Source of the DNA: Rhodospirillum rubrum ATCC 11170
Lineage (GTDB): Bacteria; Pseudomonadota; Alphaproteobacteria; Rhodospirillales; Rhodospirillaceae
NCBI RefSeq assembly: GCF_000013085.1
Contig: NC_007643.1
Coordinates: 1,039,001 to 1,103,000, forward strand
Reading direction: 5' to 3'
Length of the DNA: 64,000 nucleotides
Below, one piece after another: positions 50,777-59,233 of this stretch (positions are counted from its first letter, which is position 1; every line of letters starts with the position of its first letter). Both the position numbers and the translations under genes were made by a program. The notes beneath the pieces are model-generated. The model was not told the origin of the DNA and made no database searches. It saw nothing but the letters and a program-made list of their open reading frames with translations.

Positions 50777-51697
50777 ATGAGCGAGATCAAATACGACCAA
50801 GAAGGGATCGTCTTCGACATCCAGAGGTATTCCATTCATGACGGCCCGGGGATTCGCACGATCGTTTTCCTGAAAGGCTGCCCTTTGGCCTGCCGGTGGT
50901 GTTCCAACCCCGAATCCCAGCGCTTCGACGCCGTCTTGATGTACAAGAAGTCGAGCTGCGTCGGCTGCGGCAAATGTATCGAGGTTTGCAAGGCCGGCGC
51001 CCTGTCGTTTAGCAATCCCGAGTTCATCGACCGCGACAAATGCGTGCGCTGCGGCGCCTGCGCCAATGTCTGCCTGCCCGGCGCCCTGACCATGAAGGGC
51101 AAGGGCATGACGGTGTGGCAGGTCATGCAGGAGCTGCAAAAGGACGCCATCAATTACCGCCGTTCGGGCGGCGGCATCACCCTGTCGGGGGGCGAGCCCC
51201 TGGTGCAATCGGCCTTCGCGCTGGAACTGCTCAAGGCCTGCAAGGACAAGGGGTGGTCCACGGCCATGGAAACCACCGGCCACGCCCCCAAAGAGGTGGT
51301 CGAGCAGGTCATGCCCTTCGTCGATCACGCCCTGGTCGATCTGAAATCGATCGATCCGCGGGTGCACGAGAGCCAGACCGGCGTCGCCAATCGGCTGATC
51401 CTCGAGAACGCCATCCGCATTTCCCAGCTTTCCCCCAATACCGTGGTGCGGGTGCCCGTCGTGCCCGGAGTCAACGACAATCAAGCCGCGATCGAGGCCA
51501 TCGGTCATTTCGCCAAGCTGATGCATGGCGTCAATACCATACATCTTTTGCCCTATCACACGTATGGGGAGAACAAGTATGCACTTCTCGGCCGTGAGTA
51601 TCCAATGGGTGACACCAAGGCATTGTCAGAGAAGACGGTGGAATTGTTGAAGGGTGTCGTTGAAGGCCTAGGGTTGCGTTGCGTGATCGGCGGCTAA
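50777..51697 (+). CDS. Glycyl radical enzyme activating enzyme (radical SAM)
   Basis: A 306-residue radical-SAM activase. The SAM-cluster cysteines are Cys35, Cys39 and Cys42 in CPLACRWC; a ferredoxin-like insert follows with two more 4Fe-4S motifs (CVGCGKCIEVC and CVRCGACANVC). SAM-binding GGEP appears as LSGGEPLVQ. It abstracts the hydrogen from Gly822 of the dehydratase, using SAM and one electron. It is encoded 9 kb away from its target but in the same operon, just before metK. Such two-cluster activases are typical of diol dehydratase and choline lyase systems. Confidence 0.95.
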   Translation: MSEIKYDQEGIVFDIQRYSIHDGPGIRTIVFLKGCPLACRWCSNPESQRFDAVLMYKKSSCVGCGKCIEVCKAGALSFSNPEFIDRDKCVRCGACANVCLPGALTMKGKGMTVWQVMQELQKDAINYRRSGGGITLSGGEPLVQSAFALELLKACKDKGWSTAMETTGHAPKEVVEQVMPFVDHALVDLKSIDPRVHESQTGVANRLILENAIRISQLSPNTVVRVPVVPGVNDNQAAIEAIGHFAKLMHGVNTIHLLPYHTYGENKYALLGREYPMGDTKALSEKTVELLKGVVEGLGLRCVIGG

Positions 51698-51745
51698 GAA
51701 TACTGGTCTGTTAGCGTTGATGAATCATTGGACTTGGAGGGGTGG

Positions 51746-52897
51746 ATGCGTGCATATTGCGTGACTTCGGAATCAGTTACGGAAGGCCACCCCGACAAGG
51801 TTTGTGACCAGATTTCCGACGGCATCCTTGATGCCTGTCTGGCGCAGGATCCGGCGGCGCGGGTGGCGGTGGAGACCCTGGTTTCGGGCAACACCGTTTT
51901 TATCGCCGGTGAGATAACCACAACGGCGCGCCTGGACGCGGTGCGCACGGCACGGGAGGTAATCGAAGATATCGGCTATGCCGATCCGGCCCTTGGCTTC
52001 GACAGCGGGAGCTGCTTCATCCTGACCAATTTGCGCACCCAGTCCCCCGATATCGACCTTGGCGTCTCGCGCGGCGCCGAATTGGGCGCGGGCGATCAGG
52101 GCGTGCTCTACGGCTATGCCTGCGATGAGACGGCGAGCCTTATGCCCGCCCCCATTCACATGGCCCATGGTTTGTCCCTGCGTTTGGCGGCGGCCCGCCA
52201 TGGGGGGGTGCTGCCCTGGCTGCGCCCCGACGGCAAGACCCAGGTGACGGTGCGCTACGACGGCGAGGGCCGCCCCGAGGCCCTGACCAGCGTCATCGTC
52301 TCGACCCAGCATGACGAGGGGGTGGACCGGGAAACCCTGGTGCGCGGCATCATCGAAGCGGTGATCTATCCCGAGGTCGGTGGCTGGCTGAAGCCCGAGA
52401 CGCGGGTGCTGATCAACCCGACCGGGCGCTTCGTGATCGGCGGTCCGGCCGGCGATACCGGGGTGACCGGCCGCAAGCTAATGGTCGATACCTATGGCGG
52501 CTGCGCCCGGCACGGCGGCGGGGCGTTCTCGGGCAAGGATTCGACCAAGGTCGATCGCACGGCGGCCTATATGGCGCGCTATGCGGCCAAGAACGTGGTG
52601 GCGGCGGGACTGGCCCGGCGCTGCGAGGTCGCCCTGGCCTATGCCATCGGCGAGCGTTTGCCTGAAATGGTCTCGGTCGAGACCTTCGGAACGGAGACCA
52701 TCGATGTCGACCGCCTGACGGCGGCGGTCCGTGAAACCTTTCCCTTCTCGGTTTCGGGGATGATCGCAGCCCTCGATCTGCGCCGGCCGATCTTTCGCAA
52801 GACGGCGGCATATGGGCATTTTGGTAGGGAAAACAAAGGCTTCCAATGGGAGAAGACCGACCGTGTTGACGCCTTGCGCGCTGTTTGCGGGCTGTGA
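51746..52897 (+). CDS. metK: S-adenosylmethionine synthetase within the BMC locus
   Basis: A 383-residue methionine adenosyltransferase with the ATP-binding SVTEGHPDKVCDQISD, the GAGDQG motif and the phosphate loop GGGAFSGKDSTKVDR. It makes SAM from methionine and ATP, and here lies 48 bases after the radical-SAM activase on the same strand, so it may provide local SAM for radical activation. A housekeeping metK would not normally sit in a catabolic operon, so either this is a second copy or it is the only copy trapped in the locus; the window cannot tell. ATG 51746 follows GGAGGGG. No SAM riboswitch fits in the gap. Confidence 0.95.
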   Translation: MRAYCVTSESVTEGHPDKVCDQISDGILDACLAQDPAARVAVETLVSGNTVFIAGEITTTARLDAVRTAREVIEDIGYADPALGFDSGSCFILTNLRTQSPDIDLGVSRGAELGAGDQGVLYGYACDETASLMPAPIHMAHGLSLRLAAARHGGVLPWLRPDGKTQVTVRYDGEGRPEALTSVIVSTQHDEGVDRETLVRGIIEAVIYPEVGGWLKPETRVLINPTGRFVIGGPAGDTGVTGRKLMVDTYGGCARHGGGAFSGKDSTKVDRTAAYMARYAAKNVVAAGLARRCEVALAYAIGERLPEMVSVETFGTETIDVDRLTAAVRETFPFSVSGMIAALDLRRPIFRKTAAYGHFGRENKGFQWEKTDRVDALRAVCGL

Positions 52898-52958
52898 GTT
52901 GATCTGATCGGACGGGGCTGGACCTGGAGGAGCCAAAACAAAAAAGAGGATGCGGGGA

Positions 52959-54290
52959 ATGAACGCGTTGCGCCTTGAAGATCTGATCAGCGTGGAAATG
53001 CTGCAGAAGGTGCAGGATAATTTCAGCGCCGCCGTGGGCATCGCGATGATCATCGTCGACGAGCGCGGCACCCCCGTGACCCGGCCCAGCAATTTTTCCG
53101 CCTTCTGCCAGACCATCAGAACCTCGGCGGCGCGGCGCGATCAATGCTTTCAGTGCGACGATGACGGCGGTCGCCGCGCCATGGCGATGGGCGAACCCAG
53201 CATCTATCAATGCCACTGCGGACTGGTCGATTTCGCCGCGCCGATCATCGTGCGCGACCAGTATCTGGGGGCGGTGATCTCCGGTCAGGTCCGCCTGCGC
53301 CAGGGCCACGAGGTCACCTTGGAATACATCGCGCCGCCCGATGAGTCCTGGCGCCAGGACGCCCATCTGATCGCCCTGCGCGAGAAGATCACCGAAATCC
53401 CCTATGTGAAGCTGCGTTCGGCCGCCTATACGCTCTATCACCTCGCCGCCTATCTGGTGGAGGAGAGCTATTCCAACGCCGTCAGCCAGGAACTGAGCGC
53501 CAAGAACCTGAAGCTGATGGAGGAATCAAAGCGTCGGGTGGAACTGGAAAAGTCGCTGCGCGAGGCCGAACTCCAGGCTTTGTCCTATCAGGTCAATCCG
53601 CATTTCCTGTTCAACGTCCTTAACACCATCGGCCGTCTGGCGCTGAAGGAACACGCGCCGAAGACCGAGGACATGCTCTACGCCTTCGCCGACATGATGC
53701 GCTACGTGCTCAAGAAAAGCCGGTCGCAGATCGTCTCGCTGCAGACCGAGGTCGGTCATGTGCGCAATTACCTGCATATCCAGAAGGTGCGCATGGGCGA
53801 CCGTTTCACCTTCACCATGGATGTGCCGGCCAAATACGACGGCATCTTGTGCCCCTTCATGGTTCTTCACCCGATCGTCGAGAACAGCATCAACTACGCC
53901 ATCGAGCCCCATGAGGCCGATGGGCGGATCGAGATCACCGCCCGCGATGACGGCCTGAACATGATTTTGCGGGTGGTCGATAACGGCGATGGCGTCTCGC
54001 CCGAGTTGGTGCGCGCCGCGCTGGACGGAGTGGCCGAACCCCATGGCCGCACCAGCATCGGCCTGCACAATGTGGACAGCCGTCTGCGCCATTTCTTCGG
54101 CCCCGACTATGGGCTGACGGTCGAAAGCCCAGCCACTCCGGGGGGGCGGCACGGTCGTCGAGATGCGCTTTCCCCTGGACTTCGATCCCTGCGGCACCTG
54201 AACGCCTGCGCCGAGGAGAGACGGCTATGTACGGCATTGTCATTGTTGAAGACGAGGAACTCGAGCGCCAGGCGCTGCGCACCATTCTAA
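52959..54290 (+). CDS. PocR-domain sensor histidine kinase, apparent frameshift near C-terminus
   Basis: A cytoplasmic sensor. Residues about 5-165 are a PocR ligand domain with cysteines in CQTIRTSAARRDQCFQCDD and YQCHCGLVDFAAPI that may bind a metal or cluster. A coiled coil follows, then a YesM-type kinase core, YQVNPHFLFNVLNTI with the phospho-His, and an ATPase domain with VVDNGDGVSPE and SIGLHNVDSRL. A run of seven G at 54140-54146 breaks the end: removing one G restores PGGGTVVEMRFPLDF and a stop at 54199-54201, 25 bases before the regulator gene. As given the frame runs on to 54290 and overlaps it. A sequencing error or a real frameshift is possible. No membrane span. Confidence 0.88.
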   Translation: MNALRLEDLISVEMLQKVQDNFSAAVGIAMIIVDERGTPVTRPSNFSAFCQTIRTSAARRDQCFQCDDDGGRRAMAMGEPSIYQCHCGLVDFAAPIIVRDQYLGAVISGQVRLRQGHEVTLEYIAPPDESWRQDAHLIALREKITEIPYVKLRSAAYTLYHLAAYLVEESYSNAVSQELSAKNLKLMEESKRRVELEKSLREAELQALSYQVNPHFLFNVLNTIGRLALKEHAPKTEDMLYAFADMMRYVLKKSRSQIVSLQTEVGHVRNYLHIQKVRMGDRFTFTMDVPAKYDGILCPFMVLHPIVENSINYAIEPHEADGRIEITARDDGLNMILRVVDNGDGVSPELVRAALDGVAEPHGRTSIGLHNVDSRLRHFFGPDYGLTVESPATPGGRHGRRDALSPGLRSLRHLNACAEERRLCTALSLLKTRNSSARRCAPF

Positions 54291-55297
54291 CCGAGAATAT
54301 CGACGGCATCCGCATTCTGGGCGAAGCGCGCACCGGCACCGAGGCGGTGGCGCTGATCGACAGCTGCGAGATCGATCTGATGCTGGTCGATATCAATATT
54401 CCCAATCTGAACGGCCTGGAGGTCATCCGCCATCTGCGCGACCGCCATGCCGATACCAAGGTCATCATCACCACCGCTTACGATTACTTTGAAACGACGC
54501 GGACGGCGATCCAGCTCAAGGTCGATGAATATCTGCTCAAGCCGATCCGCACCCAGGCGCTGGTCACCACCATCCAATCGTGCATCGGGCAACTTGGCGC
54601 CGGGCGGCAGTGCCGGGAACTGGTGGGGCGCATCGCCGATCTGGTCGAACAGGATGGCTATCAGGAAGGCGTCACCCTGGTGCGCCGCCATATCGAATGG
54701 ATCTGCACCCAGCGCGGTCATGTCCCCCGCGATCTGATTTTGGATTTCGCCGGGGCGCTGGTGGCGCTGGCCCGGGACAAGGGGCTGCGCCTGCCCGACG
54801 CCCTGACCCAGCAGATCGGCCAGTTGCGAACCATGCCACTGGACGCCCAGACCGGCTATCAGGCGCTTGGCACCTTTTTGGGGGTCGTCGACCTGCTGTT
54901 CGATGTGACCGGCGAGCGTTTTGGCTATTCGTCCAATACGGTGAAGAAGGTTCTGAATTATATCGAACGCAATCTCACTAAAAGGATCACCCTGGAAGAC
55001 GCGGCGGAGTATGCCAATATCAGCCCGTCTTATCTAAGCCGGATGTTCAAGAAAACGCTGAACGTCAACTTCATTTCCTATCTGACAACCCGGCGGATCG
55101 AGCTTGCCAAGGAAACCCTGATCGGCACCGAGCGCCCGATCACGGCGATTTCCCAGGAATTGTCCTATAGCGACGTCAATTACTTCTGCAAATCCTTCAA
55201 AAAGGAGGTCGGCGTTTCGCCGACCGAATACCGCCGGCAATCCCGGCTGGCCCAGGGCGCTCCGCCGCCCCGCGAAGCGGCCCTCGCCACGGGGTAG
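54227..55297 (+). CDS. Response regulator with AraC-type DNA-binding domain (YesN-like)
   Basis: A 356-residue regulator. The receiver domain (residues 1-125) has the acidic pair in VEDEE, phospho-acceptor Asp55 in LVDINIP, and the Lys in YLLKPI. After a helical linker, residues about 250-340 form two AraC helix-turn-helix units (RITLEDAAEYANISPSYLSRMFKKTLNVNF and SQELSYSDVNYFCKSFKKEVGVSPTEYR). It partners the kinase just upstream and is the best candidate for binding the 42-bp element at three promoters. An intrinsic terminator 33 bases downstream closes the operon. Confidence 0.94.
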   Translation: MYGIVIVEDEELERQALRTILTENIDGIRILGEARTGTEAVALIDSCEIDLMLVDINIPNLNGLEVIRHLRDRHADTKVIITTAYDYFETTRTAIQLKVDEYLLKPIRTQALVTTIQSCIGQLGAGRQCRELVGRIADLVEQDGYQEGVTLVRRHIEWICTQRGHVPRDLILDFAGALVALARDKGLRLPDALTQQIGQLRTMPLDAQTGYQALGTFLGVVDLLFDVTGERFGYSSNTVKKVLNYIERNLTKRITLEDAAEYANISPSYLSRMFKKTLNVNFISYLTTRRIELAKETLIGTERPITAISQELSYSDVNYFCKSFKKEVGVSPTEYRRQSRLAQGAPPPREAALATG

Positions 55298-55329
55298 GGC
55301 GCAGGCCTTTGGACACCGGGTTGAAATCA

Positions 55330-55365
55330 CCGCGTTAAGGGACTCCCCTTAACGCGGTTTTATTT
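55330..55365 (+). terminator. Intrinsic terminator of the BMC/regulator operon
   Basis: Perfect 12-bp stem CCGCGTTAAGGG / CCCTTAACGCGG with a four-base loop, followed by TTTTATTTT. Confidence 0.92.
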
Positions 55366-55445
55366 TGCGGCAAAGGCTGTCAATAAAAACCACGGCGATT
55401 GAGATTTTCTGTATAAGTAATTCTAGTCGTTAAAAACTAAGGAAG

Positions 55446-55510
55446 GACAAAAATTTACCAATAAAGGACAAATCTGTCATGTTGACCGGTGTGTTGTCGT
55501 CTGGCTATTC
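55446..55510 (+). promoter_or_regulatory. Promoter of the kinase gene with conserved 42-bp activator element (copy 2)
   Basis: The element begins GACAAAAATTTACC and ends 42 bases later in TTGACC (55482-55487). A 17-base spacer leads to CTATTC (55505-55510). Same layout as copies 1 and 3. The expected leader to the kinase ATG is about 120 bases, with no obvious structure. Confidence 0.7.
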
Positions 55511-55638
55511 CTTGGTATTCCTGAATAGGGAAATCTTTATTGGAAAAGTCTGGCGAACGATCCTTGGGTCTGTGCGGCCGATCAGTATTGGTCGCCTGAT
55601 CGTTGAAGGTGAGGCGCGTACACTGAGGGAACAGTGAC

Positions 55639-56883
55639 ATGATTCTGACCATCAACTGCGGCAGTTCGAGCCTGAAATATCAGCTCTATACGCCCGACCT
55701 CGGCGAAGTGGCCGCCAAGGGGATCATCAGCAGGATCGGCGAGGCCGGCACCTCCATCGATCATCGCGTCGGCGGCCGCAAAATCCGCCAGGATCTGCCC
55801 GGCGCCGACCATGCCGGCGCCCTGGAGGCGGTGATCGCCAACCTGCTTCACCCGGAATGGGGGGCGATCGGCGATATCGCCGAGATCGAGGCGATCGGCC
55901 ACCGCGCCGTGCATGGTGGCGATACCTTCGTTGAATCCGTTCTGGTCACCGACGAGGTCATCGCCCAGCTTGAAGAGTGCACGCCGCTGGCGCCCTTGCA
56001 TAATCCGGTCAATCTGGTGGGTATTCGCGAGGCCCGGCGGCTTTTGCCCGATGTCCCCCATGTCGTGGTCTTCGACACCTCCTTCCATCAGGGGATGCCG
56101 CCCCACGCCCATGTCTTCGCCTTGCCCTATCACTATTACGCCGAGCACAAGATCCGTCGCTACGGCTTCCATGGCACCTCGTGCCGCTATGTCAGCGCCC
56201 GCGCCGCCGAGATCCTGGGCCGGCCGATCGAAGACCTGCGCATGGTCATTTGCCACCTTGGCAATGGCGTTACCATCGACGCGGTGAGCGGCGGCCGGTC
56301 GGTCGATACCAGCATCGGCTTTGGCACGTTTTCCGGGGTGATGATGGGCACGCGCTCGGGCGATTTCGATCCGGGCCTGATCTTCTACATGCACAAGAAG
56401 CTGAACATGAGTCTCAGCGACATCGAGGCGATCTGCTACAAGGAAAGCGGTCTGCTCGGGGTGTCGGGCGTCAGCAACGACATGCGCGAGGTTGTTGAAC
56501 AGGCCGTGGCCGGCAATGCCCGCTGCGCCCTGGCCATCGACATGTTCGTCTATATGGTCCGGAAGTTCGTCGGCTCCTATGCCGCGGCCATGGACGGCAT
56601 CGACGCCCTGGTCTTCACCGCCGGCATCGGCGAGAACAGCGCCTATATCCGCTCGCGTATCAGCCACGGCCTGGAGTTTCTCGGGGTCGAGCTTGATGAC
56701 GTGGCCAATGATCAGGTGAACGGAGCGGCGGCGATCATCAGCCCGGCGCACGCGCGGGCGGCGACCATGGTCGTTCCCACCGACGAGGAGAAGATGATCG
56801 CCCTCGATACCCTGCGCCTGAGCGGCGGCCTCATCGGCCGCGACCCGGCCGAGGTTTATCTGGCCGCCGCCGTCGCCGAGTAA
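55639..56883 (+). CDS. ackA: Acetate/propionate kinase (AckA/PduW-like)
   Basis: A 414-residue ASKHA-fold kinase: phosphate-1 ILTINCGSSSLKYQLY, catalytic region HRAVHGG, phosphate-2 HLGNGVTIDAVSGGRSVDTSIGFGTFSGVMMGTRSGD and adenosine loop FTAGIGENSAYIR, all family signatures. It converts propionyl (or acetyl) phosphate and ADP into the acid and ATP, the energy-gaining final step of the BMC pathway, outside the shell. It has its own promoter carrying the shared activator element, supporting a pathway-specific role rather than a housekeeping one. Ends in a strong terminator. Confidence 0.93.
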   Translation: MILTINCGSSSLKYQLYTPDLGEVAAKGIISRIGEAGTSIDHRVGGRKIRQDLPGADHAGALEAVIANLLHPEWGAIGDIAEIEAIGHRAVHGGDTFVESVLVTDEVIAQLEECTPLAPLHNPVNLVGIREARRLLPDVPHVVVFDTSFHQGMPPHAHVFALPYHYYAEHKIRRYGFHGTSCRYVSARAAEILGRPIEDLRMVICHLGNGVTIDAVSGGRSVDTSIGFGTFSGVMMGTRSGDFDPGLIFYMHKKLNMSLSDIEAICYKESGLLGVSGVSNDMREVVEQAVAGNARCALAIDMFVYMVRKFVGSYAAAMDGIDALVFTAGIGENSAYIRSRISHGLEFLGVELDDVANDQVNGAAAIISPAHARAATMVVPTDEEKMIALDTLRLSGGLIGRDPAEVYLAAAVAE

Positions 56884-56936
56884 GCCGCCCCGGGCGCGGT
56901 CCGAACCGCCGCGCCCGGCCGCTCTCTCCCCTCACG

Positions 56937-56972
56937 AAAAGGGCGACCCGCCGATGGCGGGCCGCCCTTTTT
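56937..56972. terminator. Bidirectional terminator after the kinase gene
   Basis: Stem GGGCGaCCCGCC / GGCGGGcCGCCC with loop GAT, flanked by AAAA on the left and TTTTT on the right. Separates the kinase from the convergent antitoxin gene. Confidence 0.92.
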
Positions 56973-56988
56973 CATGGCACCGCGGGCC

Positions 56989-57291
56989 TCAGAGGATGGC
57001 CTGTAAGCCCTTGTCGGCGATGACGTTGAGCAGCTTGAGGGCCGGCCCGCTGGGATGGGTTTCGCCTTGCTCCCACTTGCGCACGGTCGAAGCGGTGGTG
57101 TGCAGATGACGCGCGAACACCGGCTGGCTGAATTTCAGACCTTCGCGCAGGTGCTTGATGTCGGCGGCGCTGAACTCCCGCACCGGCGGTGGGCAGAGCG
57201 CGTCGAACTCGCGCATCGTCCCCTTGCTGATCGCTCCCGCTTCGTGGAGCGCCGCTAGATCGTCCCGCAGGGATTCAATGATCTTGCTCAC
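56989..57291 (-). CDS. HTH antitoxin of a RelE-type toxin-antitoxin pair (NadS-like)
   Basis: A 100-residue protein. Residues about 44-90 are an XRE-type helix-turn-helix (DIKHLREGLKFSQPVFARHLHTTASTVRKWEQGETHPSGPALKLL), of the HigA/NadS form with a conserved KWEQG. The N-terminal region is helical and should mask the toxin. The gene comes second, overlapping the toxin frame by 17 bases, an order usual for this class. It represses its own promoter at 57671. Confidence 0.88.
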   Translation of the reverse strand: MSKIIESLRDDLAALHEAGAISKGTMREFDALCPPPVREFSAADIKHLREGLKFSQPVFARHLHTTASTVRKWEQGETHPSGPALKLLNVIADKGLQAIL

Positions 57292-57658
57292 AAGATACCT
57301 CCAATAACACGCCCGATTGCAACGCCTTGGACAAGGCTTCCGCAGACAGGTTCAGGAGCACCTTTCCAGCGAATTGCAGAGCCTTCTTCTCGCCTTGCGT
57401 CACGTTCGCCTTGTCGCTCTTGGGAAATCCATGCAGGAACGCGTAGCGGCTGCCAATTCTGGCCGAGAGCAATGTGCGGTAGCCGCCACTCTTTCCGCCG
57501 CCGGGACGCGCCACCCGCTTCTTGTAAAGGTGGCCGCCCAAGTCCGCGTCAATCAGACCGTTTTCCATCTCCTGAACCGCTTTGCACAAGGCGGCATCGG
57601 GCAGCTTCTCGCCCTCCTGCCACCGCGCAAAGTCCTTCCGCTTGAGGATGCGCGTCAT
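57275..57658 (-). CDS. RelE/ParE-family toxin (NadT/DUF1044-like)
   Basis: A 127-residue toxin starting at ATG 57658 with GGAGG nine bases upstream. It has the DUF1044/HigB-like core: RKDFARWQEGEKLPDAALCKAVQEMENGLIDADLGGHLYKKRVARPGGGKSGGYRTLL, then YAFLHGFPKSDKANV and a long C-terminal helix. These proteins cut mRNA on the ribosome or act similarly. The pair lies inside the otherwise continuous BMC regulon, between the kinase and the membrane-protein gene, and reads against the kinase. Frames extending to 57841 add unrelated sequence. Confidence 0.87.
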   Translation of the reverse strand: MTRILKRKDFARWQEGEKLPDAALCKAVQEMENGLIDADLGGHLYKKRVARPGGGKSGGYRTLLSARIGSRYAFLHGFPKSDKANVTQGEKKALQFAGKVLLNLSAEALSKALQSGVLLEVSCEQDH

Positions 57659-57951
57659 CTCGGCCTCCAAACTATACCCGATACGGGCATGGTTTCCACT
57701 GCCCAACCGCCATGGTCGCCGCTCATGCCGTTGTGGCCTAGGCTGGTCCGTTACGCTGCATTGAGTGGTCCTCCCATTCGGTATTGGAGCATGAACACCT
57801 TGCCGTGCGCAGGGGGAATCTTGCATAGGAAGCCGGGTCAAGACTCAGAAAGCGCCGGCCTCTGACGCTGGAGTCTAAGTTATTGATAAAATTTATTTAT
57901 CATGTTCTGACCCAGGCCGGGGACCTACCGGGTTGGAGCCATCGTGAAGAC
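57659..57951. other. Intergenic region between toxin promoter and transporter terminator
   Basis: Apart from the operator at 57671-57687 I see no gene or conserved element here. The segment 57870-57905 is AT-rich. Confidence 0.4.
57671..57687 (-). promoter_or_regulatory. Promoter and operator of the toxin-antitoxin pair
   Basis: On the minus strand the palindrome CCCG-TAT-CGGG (57677-57687) is followed directly by TATAGT (57671-57676), a good -10 box, 13 bases before the toxin start. Repressor binding here would block the polymerase, matching autoregulation by the antitoxin. Confidence 0.6.
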
Positions 57952-57997
57952 AAAAAAAGAGCGGCGCGGGGCGGCCGGGGGGCCGTCACGCGCCGCT
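57952..57997 (-). terminator. Intrinsic terminator of the membrane-protein gene
   Basis: Minus-strand stem AGCGGCGCG / CGCGCCGCT with nested GC pairing, followed by TTTTTTT. It lies 21 bases after the stop codon of the gene at 58019. Confidence 0.85.
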
Positions 57998-58018
57998 TGG
58001 GAGGCTGAGGCGTCGGGA

Positions 58019-58930
58019 TTAGAAGGGAATGTGGGCGATGGTCCAGAAGCCGACCGAGGTCAGGAAATTGAAGATCAGCGTCATCGTCGCGATGGTGCAG
58101 GCCGGCGGATCGATGTGGGTATCGCCGTGGGACAGGAAGGTGCGGGCATAGAACTCGCCGACGAAGGCGCACAAGATGCCGGCGATGCCCGCCCAGACGA
58201 TGCTGCCCGAACTGGCCGCAACGATGGCCGCGGGCAGGGCGATGTGATGGCTGACCGGAACCAGCACGCCGAACTGCAGGAAGATCAAGCTGGCGGCGGC
58301 GATGCCGAAGGACAAGAACACGCCCGGCGCGCCATAGGTGGCGCCAAGATAGCCCGCCATCAGGCCGACGCCGAGGCCGATCACCGTCAATTGCAGCGGC
58401 TCGCTTTGGAAAGACAGCCATTTCGCCTTGTCGGACGGCGCATAGAAGGCGCGACCGGGCTCGGCCTTGCCAAACAGGCCGGTCTTGCCAAACAGCAGGC
58501 GGGCGATGATCGCCGAGATCACCACGGTCAGGGCCACCGTATCGGTCCAGGGAATGCCGGCGCCGAAATTGGGAACCTGGGCCAACCCCCACTGGATGAG
58601 ATAGCCAAGGATGCCGAAGGCGCCGCCGACGAGCAGAACGTCGGGACTGTTGAGGCCCATCATGCCGGCCACGATATTGCGGCCGCTATCAAGCTTGCCC
58701 CGGCTGGCCGCATAGGCGGCGGCGGCGACACCCGAGGCGAAACCGCCGACATGGGGGCCGAACATGCCAAAGGGAATGCCGAAGAAATTGGTCTCGGCGG
58801 GAGAAACGCCGATTTGAACGGCGACGCCGATCATCACTAGGAAGCCGACGAATTCGAAGGCCGGCAAGGCGCCGATCGCAGCGCCGAAGATCCCGCCACC
58901 GAATGCGGCGAGCAGACCGATAACAGTCAT
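58019..58930 (-). CDS. Polytopic inner-membrane protein of the BMC regulon, candidate transporter
   Basis: A 303-residue protein with eight to nine hydrophobic segments and few charged residues, starting at ATG 58930 with GGAGGAAAC upstream. The Gly-rich first span (LLAAFGGGIFGAAIGALPAFEFVG), the later PHVGGFASGVAAAAYA and GLNSPDVLLVGGAFGILGYLIQW, and the near-terminal HGDTHIDPPACTIATMTL give it a transporter-like look. I do not recognise a named family. It is divergent from the mannose operon and closed by a terminator. Its promoter has the same 42-bp element as the BMC operon and the kinase, so it is expected to be made under the same conditions and may carry substrate, product or a cofactor. 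Confidence 0.7.
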   Translation of the reverse strand: MTVIGLLAAFGGGIFGAAIGALPAFEFVGFLVMIGVAVQIGVSPAETNFFGIPFGMFGPHVGGFASGVAAAAYAASRGKLDSGRNIVAGMMGLNSPDVLLVGGAFGILGYLIQWGLAQVPNFGAGIPWTDTVALTVVISAIIARLLFGKTGLFGKAEPGRAFYAPSDKAKWLSFQSEPLQLTVIGLGVGLMAGYLGATYGAPGVFLSFGIAAASLIFLQFGVLVPVSHHIALPAAIVAASSGSIVWAGIAGILCAFVGEFYARTFLSHGDTHIDPPACTIATMTLIFNFLTSVGFWTIAHIPF

Positions 58931-59233
58931 TGTTTCCTCCAGGGTGTTACCCGATCCAGAGACCCGGAATTCCCGTGCCCCGTTGTTTTCACGCTCCGGC
59001 GCCCATCCTTTGGGGAGGTCGATCTCCGGTCCGTGCCCACCCGCCTCGCGCCCATTCTCCACAACCCCCGGTCCTTTGACGGCCCTGGCGATACACCGGG
59101 CTTCATCGCAGGAAGCCCCGTGGGGCCGGCCTTGCCCTCGACAGGCCGCCGACACGCCGGGTCGTGGACTCCGAGGATCGTCCGTCTAGATGTTCGCTAA
59201 AGAAGGTGTCCTCATTCCTTAGTAATGGTGAAG

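Noticed and set aside
51698-51745. SAM riboswitch upstream of metK
   Set aside because: The gap is only 48 bases and holds no leader structure; metK is read through from the activase gene.
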